In this document: positions 1 to 7,773 of the stretch, one piece after another
Position numbering within the stretch: the first letter of the stretch is position 1
Layout: every line of letters starts with the position of its first letter
DNA from: Porphyromonadaceae bacterium
GTDB lineage: Bacteria > Bacteroidota > Bacteroidia > Bacteroidales > UBA11471
Length of the DNA: 10,601 nucleotides
Direction: 5' to 3'
Assembly: GCA_021199145.1 (NCBI GenBank)
Contig: JAJQIP010000012.1
Span: 1 to 10,601 of the forward strand
Notes under the pieces: model-generated
What the model was told of the DNA's origin: nothing
The model's input: only the letters and a program-made list of their open reading frames with translations
Databases searched by the model: none
Translations under genes and position numbers: made by a program

Positions 1-1874
1 CCGTACAGATGCATCGTTCATTTATTTTACTTCCTGACACCCTCATGCGTATGCGATTACAAGATAATCGTGTAGGCTATTTTTATGATGACCAATCCCT
101 CTATACCAGTTCGAAAGACAAAATCGAAAATTATACCTTCATACACCGCTGGCGACTCGAGCCCAAAGAAGAAGAGAGGGAACGTTATTTCTCCGGAGAA
201 CTTGTAGAGCCACAAAAGCCTATTGTATTTTATGTAGACAGTTCATTCCCTGATAAATGGAGAGAAGTGATAAAATTGGGCATCGAAGATTGGAATGCCG
301 CCTTCGAAGCAGCAGGATTTAAAAACGCCATCCAAGCGAGAGATTACCCCAAAGACGACCCTGATTTCGACCCTGATGATATCCGCTACAGCTGTGTAAA
401 ATATGCAACGACAACAACTGCCAATGCAATGGGTCCTAGTTTTACTGATCCACGAAGTGGAGAAATTCTCACAGCCGATGTCATTTGGTACCACAACATC
501 GTATCCCTTTTACACAACTGGAGATTTTGTCAAACAGCAGCCACTGATTCCAGCGTGAGAAAAACAGTATTCGATGATGAGACCATGTGCGAGTCAATGC
601 GCTATGTCATCTCCCACGAAATAGGGCACACCTTAGGACTCATGCATAACATGGGGGCCAGCTATGCCTTCCCGGTCGATTCATTACGCAGCGCCACCTT
701 TACACAGAAATACGGGACAACTCCCAGCATCATGGATTATGCCCGCAACAACTACATCGCCCAACCTGGAGACCTTGAACGTGGTGTGAAAATGACACCC
801 CCTATTTTGGGCGTTTACGATATTTATGCCATTGCATGGGGTTACCGCCTTATTCCCGGGGCAAACAGTCCTGCAGAAGAAGAGGCAACACTCACCCGAT
901 GGATAGAAGAGAAAGCGAACGATCCGATGTATGAATTCGGAGCGCAACAGATTATGGGAACCATAGACCCAACTGACCAAACCGAAGATTTAGGAAACGA
1001 CCACATGCGTGCCGGGGATTATGGCATTTCGAATCTGAAAATCATACTGGATAATCTTGAGGCATGGAGTGGCGAACAAGGAAAGCCGTACGAAAGCCTT
1101 GCCGATGTATACGATCAACTTATAAAACAATACACCCGTTACATAGGGCATGTCATGACATACATCGGAGGAGTGGTATATAAAGATGCCCGGCAAGGCA
1201 AGGAGAATATGTCACGCACCTATCTTGATAAAGATACCCAAAAAAGAGCTGTTGCATGGCTCTTACACCAAGCCCGCACATACAATCATTGGCTTACGCC
1301 TTCTTCCCTAATGCTGAAATTTGACCGGCCTCTCAACAGCAATGACAAGTTACGTCGCAGCATTGTGGCCAGCCTCCTTAACAGTTCCGCCTTGTACCGA
1401 ATTGAAGAGGGCGGACTTGTAGACAAACAAAAAAACTATACCCTTGAAGGTTATCTCGACGATGTTATATCGGGAATATTCCAACTTTCATATCAAGGGA
1501 AAGCCCTTGACAGCAACGAACAAGAACTCCAATCGACCGCTCTTGACATTCTCATTAAATACAGTGGACTTTCAACCAACAGCACAAAAAAGACAACCGA
1601 GGCGGACAAATCGCTCGCTGATTATGCATCTGTCACACATTTAAGAGACAATTTGGAACTGCCTTGTAATGATGAGACTGCTTTCTTGCGTATCAACATG
1701 GGGCAACAAAGCATTTCCAATACACGCATCGCTCCTTTGACGTATGCATATCTAAAAAAAATAGAATCGCTCTACAAACAACAATGTACCCAAACAAACG
1801 ATAAATCCACCCGAGATTTTTATGACTACCAACTTTTACAACTAAAAAAGTTGTTCGAGTCATCCACCCTTTGA
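1..1874 (+). CDS. Zinc metallopeptidase, DUF5117/DUF4953 (Met-zincin) type, 5'-partial
   Basis: The reading frame is open to the left edge (first complete codon at base 3), so the gene starts upstream. The Met codon at base 9 is probably internal, because whole family members are usually about 800 residues or more and begin with a signal peptide and DUF5117 region not seen here. Counting from that Met, residues 203-214 form the zinc-binding motif HEIGHTLGLMHN (bases 615-650), which is HExxHxxGxxH with Glu204 as catalytic base and His203, His207 and His213 as ligands. SIMDY at residues 240-244 (Met at bases 732-734) fits the metzincin Met-turn. The remaining roughly 370 residues match the long helical C-terminal part expected of DUF4953 proteins. 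All catalytic residues are present, so it should be an active, probably exported or periplasmic endopeptidase. The stop lies 12 nt before the SusC start, suggesting one transcript. The substrate cannot be told. Family call is strong; the role in peptide supply to SusCD is inferred. Confidence 0.9.
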   Translation, partial: VQMHRSFILLPDTLMRMRLQDNRVGYFYDDQSLYTSSKDKIENYTFIHRWRLEPKEEERERYFSGELVEPQKPIVFYVDSSFPDKWREVIKLGIEDWNAAFEAAGFKNAIQARDYPKDDPDFDPDDIRYSCVKYATTTTANAMGPSFTDPRSGEILTADVIWYHNIVSLLHNWRFCQTAATDSSVRKTVFDDETMCESMRYVISHEIGHTLGLMHNMGASYAFPVDSLRSATFTQKYGTTPSIMDYARNNYIAQPGDLERGVKMTPPILGVYDIYAIAWGYRLIPGANSPAEEEATLTRWIEEKANDPMYEFGAQQIMGTIDPTDQTEDLGNDHMRAGDYGISNLKIILDNLEAWSGEQGKPYESLADVYDQLIKQYTRYIGHVMTYIGGVVYKDARQGKENMSRTYLDKDTQKRAVAWLLHQARTYNHWLTPSSLMLKFDRPLNSNDKLRRSIVASLLNSSALYRIEEGGLVDKQKNYTLEGYLDDVISGIFQLSYQGKALDSNEQELQSTALDILIKYSGLSTNSTKKTTEADKSLADYASVTHLRDNLELPCNDETAFLRINMGQQSISNTRIAPLTYAYLKKIESLYKQQCTQTNDKSTRDFYDYQLLQLKKLFESSTL

Positions 1875-1886
1875 CCTCACACTATT

Positions 1887-4800
1887 ATGAAGCCAATCAT
1901 TTTATTCCTTTTATTGTTCTGTTTTCAAGGATTTACCGCCATCGGACAAGAAACCGGCACACGGATAATCTCCGGATATATTGTCGATTCATCGGGAAAT
2001 CCCATCTCTGGAGCAACATTACGAGTCAAAAACACGACAACCGCCACTATCAGCAATAGCAGCGGTCAATTCTCCTTGTCGGTTCCGTTAGGAGAATCGA
2101 CAATCGTCGCTTCTTTTTTAGGATATCGTACAGAGGAGATAAACACCTCCAATACAAACAATATCAAGATTACCCTTGAAGAAGATGCCGAGCAACTCGA
2201 TGACATCGTCGTGATAGGGTATGGTACTCAAAAAAAATCGTCTTTGACCAGCTCGGTCGAAGTCGTACGAGGCGAAGATTTGAAACGGATGCCTGTCATG
2301 AACGTCGATGAAGCATTGGTCGGCCTCGTAGCCGGAGTTTCCGTTCAAAATTCGACAGGAGATCCCAGTTCCGGGAAAGAATCAGATATACGATTCCGGG
2401 GAATTAACGGCACCCCCCTTTTGGTCATTGACGGTGTGCCTCGATTTGGTGAAAACACTTCCGACGGAGAGTTGCGCCTGTCGGACCTCAACCCCGATGA
2501 TATTGAAAGCATCTCCATGCTCAAAGATGCAGCTGCTGCAGCCGTGTACGGCTCCCGTGCCGCTAACGGTGTAATCCTTGTAAAGACCAAACGGGGAGAT
2601 GACAGCCAAAAAGTCAAAATCAACTATCGGGGGCAGTTCAATATGCAACAAGCCACCTGTTTTCCCGATTTTCTTGATGCCGAAGAATTTGCCACCCTAT
2701 ATAATCGTGCCGTTGACGCCAGGGGGGATGACGTTTATGAAAAATATGACCTTGATGCCATAAAAAACAATCCCAATCTTTATGGGGATGAAAATATGCT
2801 TGACTATCTCGATAAATTTGGTTTTTCAACCCTGCACAGCTTATCGGTATCGGGAGGGAACAAATATGTAAAATATTATATTTCGGGAGGCTATACACAT
2901 ATAAAAGGGCTTTATTCAGGTGTCGGCCGTGGTCGTTTTAACTATTCGGCCAAACTAGATGCATATCTCACCAAACGGCTTTCGGTATCCCTTGATATTA
3001 CCGGCAATCGGTCAAACAATAAAAACAGCAGTTACACAACCATTGACGCTGCGTACGATTACTCCCCTCTGCAAGTATTGCGCTTCACTACCGGAGAGCT
3101 CGCCAGCCTCAGCGCAAGCAACCCTTTGGTTAATATTGAAGGGTTAGGCGGATATACCCGCAACAAGACAAATTTCAATACCATATCGGCAACGCTCAAC
3201 TACGAACTGCCTCTAAAAGGGATGTCCATCTATCTCAAAGCGACCATTGACAACAACAACGAAATTACCACCACATTTGACAGTCCTGTCACCCTTTATC
3301 TCTATGATAGTACAACAGGAGCAATTTCGGAAGACCCTTTGACTACCTATCCTACCGCCAAAATTACCCTATCGGAACGAAACCAATTTGTCGATAACAA
3401 ACTTTTCGAAGGGGGAATCAACTACAATCGCACATTTAACGAAAAACACGACTTCGGAGCGATGCTCGTTGTCAACTATCAAGACTATCGCAACCGTTAT
3501 ATGACCGGGACCAATAACGACATGCCCGGGAAATATCCTGAAGTAATTGGCACTGCAACAGACAGCAAACTTGTAGGAGACGAATACTTCTACCAACGAG
3601 CCTCACTCATCGGCCGCTTTAATTACGGGTATAATAACCGCTATTTTGTAGAGACCAGTTTTCGTGTTGACGGCTCGACAAAATTACCTGTAGCACATCG
3701 TTGGGGATTTTTCCCGACAATATCAGCAGCATGGGTACTTTCAAACGAATCCTTTTTCAAGGGATGGTATCAACCTGTCATTTCAAATCTCAAATTCAGA
3801 GCTTCCACCGGCGTCTTGGGACGTGATGCCGTACTTACCGATTACGGAAACCTGATTAACTACATTAATACTACCAGTTCGGTATACCAAATAGGTGGAA
3901 ATTTCAAACCTTGCATTATTACCGATCCAAACAGTTTTCCCAATCCTGATTTAAAATGGGAAAAGAGTCACGACTATAATATTGCCGCAGACGTGGGATT
4001 TTGGAAAAACCGTTTTGCCGTCACCTATGAATATTATTGGCGGTTCAAAACCGATATGCTCACATATGCGCCCACATACCTTTATCCTCCATCGGCCGGG
4101 ACCGACGGGAATGTTCCTTACATAAACTTCGGAAAAGTGAAGGCATGGGGATATGATCTCACCATTACCCATAAGAACAGCATAGGCGCATTTAAATATG
4201 ATATAGGCATTACCCTATCTAAATCGTCTGATGTCGTACTCGACTATGGAGATGAATCATCGGTTGTAGAACATCAACGGCGAAAAGGGCGTAGTAGCCA
4301 ACTTTGGCTGGTCTATCTCTCTGACGGACTGTTCCAATCTTGGGAAGAAATAGAAAATTACCCCATAGACCAAGACGGGTCCGGCAATTCGACATTGGCT
4401 CCGGGAGACATAAAATATAAAGACGTGGATGGGGATAACGTTATTACTTCGAATGATAGGGTGTATGTAAAAAGCTCGGCCTATCCGGACTTTTCCATGA
4501 GTCTCAGCATCGGGCTCAGCTATAAAGGAATTTTTATGAATGCCATGCTACAAGGGGTAACCGGTTACAGTCAAAAGATAAATGAACTTTATACCCTTGA
4601 GAGTAGCAGTTTGCAGCGGTTCCAACGCTATCATCTGACCGATACATGGACGGAAGATAATCCCAATGCGACCTATCCACGCATTAAATTCGCAACCTCC
4701 AATGACAACAACCGAAAAGACTCTGATTTCTGGATACGGAATTGCAATTACATGAGGTTACGTTCTCTTACCATAGGATATGCCTTGCCGGCCAAAGCTC

Positions 4801-4952
4801 TCCAAAAGGCAAAAATCAGTTCGGCAAGCATCGCCTTACAGGGGAGCAACCTCTTCACCATCTCCTCCCTTGAAAAAGGTATTGATCCCGAATCATTACG
4901 AGGATATCCTATACAACGCACTTACGGTGTAACTCTTACTTTAGGTTTCTAA
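1887..4952 (+). CDS. SusC/RagA-family TonB-linked outer-membrane transporter
   Basis: This is an outer-membrane beta-barrel that imports ligands captured by its SusD partner, powered by TonB/ExbBD. The 1021 residues are a normal length. In order: signal peptide (about 1-21, cleavage after a FTAIGQ-like site); a carboxypeptidase-regulatory-like domain (about 25-103); a conserved TonB-box-like segment DDIVVIGYG (105-113); the plug domain (about 115-235) with the family signatures TPLLVIDGVP (176-185) and LKDAAAAAVYGSRAANG (from 212); then a 22-strand-type barrel ending in an aromatic C-terminus (LTLGF). An acidic loop DVDGDNVI (846-853) matches the Asp-rich loop common in SusC proteins. There is no N-terminal STN domain, so direct signalling to an anti-sigma factor is not expected. 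The start at 1887 gives a clean signal peptide and leaves 12 nt after the upstream stop. The stop is 4 nt before susD. Imported substrate is unknown; the flanking peptidases suggest peptides, but SusC sequence alone cannot separate peptide from glycan import. Confidence 0.96.
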   Translation: MKPIILFLLLFCFQGFTAIGQETGTRIISGYIVDSSGNPISGATLRVKNTTTATISNSSGQFSLSVPLGESTIVASFLGYRTEEINTSNTNNIKITLEEDAEQLDDIVVIGYGTQKKSSLTSSVEVVRGEDLKRMPVMNVDEALVGLVAGVSVQNSTGDPSSGKESDIRFRGINGTPLLVIDGVPRFGENTSDGELRLSDLNPDDIESISMLKDAAAAAVYGSRAANGVILVKTKRGDDSQKVKINYRGQFNMQQATCFPDFLDAEEFATLYNRAVDARGDDVYEKYDLDAIKNNPNLYGDENMLDYLDKFGFSTLHSLSVSGGNKYVKYYISGGYTHIKGLYSGVGRGRFNYSAKLDAYLTKRLSVSLDITGNRSNNKNSSYTTIDAAYDYSPLQVLRFTTGELASLSASNPLVNIEGLGGYTRNKTNFNTISATLNYELPLKGMSIYLKATIDNNNEITTTFDSPVTLYLYDSTTGAISEDPLTTYPTAKITLSERNQFVDNKLFEGGINYNRTFNEKHDFGAMLVVNYQDYRNRYMTGTNNDMPGKYPEVIGTATDSKLVGDEYFYQRASLIGRFNYGYNNRYFVETSFRVDGSTKLPVAHRWGFFPTISAAWVLSNESFFKGWYQPVISNLKFRASTGVLGRDAVLTDYGNLINYINTTSSVYQIGGNFKPCIITDPNSFPNPDLKWEKSHDYNIAADVGFWKNRFAVTYEYYWRFKTDMLTYAPTYLYPPSAGTDGNVPYINFGKVKAWGYDLTITHKNSIGAFKYDIGITLSKSSDVVLDYGDESSVVEHQRRKGRSSQLWLVYLSDGLFQSWEEIENYPIDQDGSGNSTLAPGDIKYKDVDGDNVITSNDRVYVKSSAYPDFSMSLSIGLSYKGIFMNAMLQGVTGYSQKINELYTLESSSLQRFQRYHLTDTWTEDNPNATYPRIKFATSNDNNRKDSDFWIRNCNYMRLRSLTIGYALPAKALQKAKISSASIALQGSNLFTISSLEKGIDPESLRGYPIQRTYGVTLTLGF

Positions 4953-4956
4953 CTTT

Positions 4957-6741
4957 ATGCTTATGAAAAAAATTCTATATACCTCTCTCTTTGTAGGAAT
5001 CTTGTTGAGTACAACAGGGTGTAACGACTTATTCAAGGAGATTCCTTATGACAAGTTATCGGAAAGCTCCATTTGGGGAGACGAACTTCAACTTGACGAA
5101 TATGTATTGCCATGGTATCGGAACATGGACAATGGATTTTCCACCTATGTAACCACCATCATGAAAGGAATCGGACGAGAATATGAACCCTGGTATGGAG
5201 ATCAACTCACTGTAAGCCGCTCCGCCTGGTATAACGCTGATTACGGCGATATTCTACGCAGCAGTCAACAAGAAATAACCACCCGCGGACGCACCAAATG
5301 GAGTACCTATTACACCCAATTGCGTTCCATTAACGTACTCCTGCAAAATGCTGACCAGATTACGGAAGGCAGCCATAAACAACGTGTATTGGGAGAAGCC
5401 CATTTTTTCAGAGCCTATTACTACTATCTGTTATTACGTATGTACGGAGGTCCATTACTTCTCACCGAGCCATACGACCCTCTTACCAATACGACACCCC
5501 TCACCCGTGCCTCATATGAAGAGACCGTTGATTTCATCGCTTCAGAAGCAAGTCTGGCTGCCTCACTGCTTGATGCAGAAATTTCCGATAGTGACGCCGG
5601 AAGAGCCTCAAAAGGAGCCGCCTATATGTTAAAAGCCAAAACCTATTTTTGGGCATCCGGCGTAAAATTCCAAAACCGTGAAGAGCCGTATCTCGGTTTC
5701 CCCGATGACCGTACAGACCTTATGTACACCCTTGCGGCAGAGGCATACGATTCACTCATGGCCCTTAACCAATATTCCCTCATCCAAATTTCAGAAACGA
5801 CACAAGAAGGTATTGCAGAGGCTTACCATGAAATATTCCTTACAAAGAACAGCCAAGAATCGATATGGGAAGTACAACACAACGATGATGGCAATTTTGA
5901 TACGGGATTCGGGCATAAACTTGATAGAGAAACCGCTCCACCGTCTTGCTACGGTACTTTTGCCGCTTATGTCCCTACACAAAACCATGTTGATGAATAC
6001 CGTACGGTAAGCGGCCAACCCATTGAGACGGCGACCGATTATGATGCCTCGAATCCGTATAAAAACCGGGATTATCGCTTCTATGCCAATGTACTTTACG
6101 ATAGCTGCTCTTTTAAAGGGAAAATTCTTGAAATACATTATACCTATGAAAAATACGGTAGCAGTTCCTATGAACGAGGGGCCGACCTTACCCCCTATGG
6201 CTCTTCGGAACAAGCAACATACACACGGACTGGTTATTATCTGAAAAAATTTACACGGGAATCCCAGCAAATCGATACAGACGAGGTTTATGCAAGCAGT
6301 CAAAATTGCATCATATGGCGATATGCTGAAGTATTGTTAGACTACGCTGAAATAGATTTCAAACAAGGGCGTATTGATGATGCAATGGAAAAACTCAACC
6401 AAATACGCCGTCGTGTACATATGCCAGAATATACCTCCATAACGTGGGATGACATCGTCAACGAGCGAAGGGTAGAATTGGCATTCGAAAAATCAACCTA
6501 TTGGGACCTTATTCGTTGGGGAATCGCAGAAGAAAAAATGAGCGGGAGTACCAATCCTCTTTATGGTATAAACATATACAAATACAATGACGGTACACCG
6601 ACTGTTTACCGCAAAAAAACGGTCAACGGTACTGATAATACCGTACGCTATTTCCGGGAAATGCAATACTACTGGCCAGTACCTTGGGATGAAATACGAT
6701 GCCACGGTATTCCACAAAATCCGTCTTGGATAGAAATGTAA
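4957..6741 (+). CDS. SusD/RagB-family surface lipoprotein
   Basis: This is the ligand-capturing lid that sits over the SusC barrel on the cell surface. The 594 residues are somewhat longer than classical SusD (about 550). A lipoprotein signal peptide runs to STTG-C, with lipidated Cys22 (counting from the start at 4957) followed by Asn-Asp. Met3 (base 4963) is an equally possible start, since MKKILYTSLF is a typical lipoprotein leader. The TPR-like helical region includes GEAHFFRAYYYYLLLRMYGG (146-165), the most recognisable SusD signature. The C-terminal RagB/SusD region has the expected IIWRYAEVLLDYAE and LNQIRRRV segments and NERRVELAFE (502-511) followed by a Trp-rich YWDLIRWG stretch. 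It starts 4 nt after the susC stop, which is the usual tight coupling of the pair. The binding specificity is not readable from sequence. No truncation or frameshift is visible. Confidence 0.96.
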   Translation: MLMKKILYTSLFVGILLSTTGCNDLFKEIPYDKLSESSIWGDELQLDEYVLPWYRNMDNGFSTYVTTIMKGIGREYEPWYGDQLTVSRSAWYNADYGDILRSSQQEITTRGRTKWSTYYTQLRSINVLLQNADQITEGSHKQRVLGEAHFFRAYYYYLLLRMYGGPLLLTEPYDPLTNTTPLTRASYEETVDFIASEASLAASLLDAEISDSDAGRASKGAAYMLKAKTYFWASGVKFQNREEPYLGFPDDRTDLMYTLAAEAYDSLMALNQYSLIQISETTQEGIAEAYHEIFLTKNSQESIWEVQHNDDGNFDTGFGHKLDRETAPPSCYGTFAAYVPTQNHVDEYRTVSGQPIETATDYDASNPYKNRDYRFYANVLYDSCSFKGKILEIHYTYEKYGSSSYERGADLTPYGSSEQATYTRTGYYLKKFTRESQQIDTDEVYASSQNCIIWRYAEVLLDYAEIDFKQGRIDDAMEKLNQIRRRVHMPEYTSITWDDIVNERRVELAFEKSTYWDLIRWGIAEEKMSGSTNPLYGINIYKYNDGTPTVYRKKTVNGTDNTVRYFREMQYYWPVPWDEIRCHGIPQNPSWIEM

Positions 6742-6776
6742 TAATAACACAAATGATAACTTCTAAAACAATCTCT

Positions 6777-7697
6777 ATGAAAAAAACAATTACACTTTCG
6801 CTGCTTTTTGCAGGAATCCTCACCACACCTATGTATGCACAAGGGAACCTTTTTACTCCTGCCGATTGTGACTCAAACGGATGGTTATGGTTCGATACAC
6901 AAGAAAAAATCGACAAATATGTAGGAGATGCAACAAGTGACAAACTCATACTATCCATCCCTACTCTGTATCAAGAAGAAGTAGAGCCCGATGTGTTTGA
7001 ATCTCTTTCCAATACTATATCTTCAACTGTAGTGGGTGTAGGTACTGACGGAAATTTTCCAGGTGTAGATTCAACCGGAACAGCGGTAGGGACTGACGCT
7101 AAAACAGGAGCTATTGTATTGGCCCCTGCCAACCCTTACACCTCTTTCAACGGAGGCAGTATACTTCTACACATGCCATCGTGTTATTCCCTCTCGGTAT
7201 TTCTCTCGGCGGAAGTGGGTATTCGTCCCGCTTTAAAAGGAGGGCTGGGAGAACTTGAATTTGTTGACCTCGCCAATGTTAAAATATACATTTGGACCGC
7301 TTATCACAGTGCAGGACAATGTACCTGGGAAGTGCAGGACTTCGAGAACACGAGCAGTTTCAAACTTAACCAAGAAGAGGCTGTAACCGCCCAAATCCTC
7401 AACGGAAACACAAGCAAAGCAGAAATGTATGTTCACGGCATAAAAGCACAAGTATATGGAGAAGGAGCCGGAGTTATTTCTGTACAAAACAATGCTGATA
7501 ATATTAATCTCGCCCAAACCGGACACTTCTTTTCACTCTCCCGCAAAGCAGATGTTAATGTCTATGACATTAGCGGCAAAAAAGTATTCTCGACTTATGA
7601 CGAAGCATTTGACCTAAGTGGACTGAGCCATGGGCTATATTTTATACAAGTGATTGACAACAAGACAATCTCAACACAAAAAGTAATGATTCCATAG
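6777..7697 (+). CDS. Exported protein of unknown function with T9SS type A sorting tail
   Basis: The 306-residue product has an N-terminal signal peptide (MKKTITLSLLFAGILTTPMYAQ) and a C-terminal type IX sorting tail. The tail is seen in about residues 245-306, with the pattern VNVYDISGKKV, then FDLSGLSHGLYFIQV, then a final TQKVMIP. It should cross the inner membrane by Sec and the outer membrane by T9SS, where the tail is normally removed and the protein is released or attached to the surface. The body (about 25-240) is rich in Gly, Ser, Thr and predicted beta-strand, contains three Cys (near residues 31, 136 and 188) and has no catalytic motif or domain I recognise. Its start near GNLFTPADCDSNGWLWFDT is rich in aromatics and could be a ligand-binding face, but that is a guess. 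The start at 6777 is chosen for the clean leader. Met at 6753 adds eight residues and is possible; 6699 would overlap susD by 43 bases. Position directly after SusCD resembles that of SusE/F-like accessory binding proteins. Confidence 0.85.
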   Translation: MKKTITLSLLFAGILTTPMYAQGNLFTPADCDSNGWLWFDTQEKIDKYVGDATSDKLILSIPTLYQEEVEPDVFESLSNTISSTVVGVGTDGNFPGVDSTGTAVGTDAKTGAIVLAPANPYTSFNGGSILLHMPSCYSLSVFLSAEVGIRPALKGGLGELEFVDLANVKIYIWTAYHSAGQCTWEVQDFENTSSFKLNQEEAVTAQILNGNTSKAEMYVHGIKAQVYGEGAGVISVQNNADNINLAQTGHFFSLSRKADVNVYDISGKKVFSTYDEAFDLSGLSHGLYFIQVIDNKTISTQKVMIP

Positions 7698-7717
7698 CCC
7701 TAAAACAGAGAAATTTG

Positions 7718-7755
7718 AAGGCCGTGAGTGATGGAAAGCCGACTCACGGCCTTTT
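7718..7755 (+). terminator. Intrinsic terminator-like hairpin between the T9SS protein and M6 peptidase genes
   Basis: A perfect 12-bp inverted repeat has arms AAGGCCGTGAGT (7718-7729) and ACTCACGGCCTT (7742-7753), a 12-nt loop, and a run of four T (7752-7755) followed by CCTCT. The GC-rich stem plus T-run is the classic shape of a rho-independent terminator on the + strand, 20 nt after the upstream stop. The T-run is short and the next start codon is only 18 nt beyond it, so termination may be partial. On the - strand the hairpin is followed by only two T, so it is unlikely to work in that direction. Confidence 0.8.
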
Positions 7756-7773
7756 CCTCTAAAAGTAATTCTT

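Noticed and set aside
1871..2059. Small frame overlapping the Met-zincin stop and the SusC start
   Set aside because: The ATG overlaps the TGA in ATGA-like fashion only by chance; the product is His/Arg/Asn-rich, and the overlapping SusC frame has a clear signal peptide and domain.
5678..6010. 110-codon + strand open frame within susD in another frame
   Set aside because: It is a shadow of the SusD frame, with no signal peptide, domain or plausible start context.
5791..6303. 170-codon open frame on the - strand inside susD
   Set aside because: It lies wholly within a well-supported SusD gene, has no recognisable domain, and its composition looks like the reverse of coding sequence.
6699..6776. 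Upstream in-frame start for the T9SS-tail protein at 6699
   Set aside because: It would overlap the SusD gene by 43 bases and put 26 non-signal residues before a clean signal peptide beginning at 6777.
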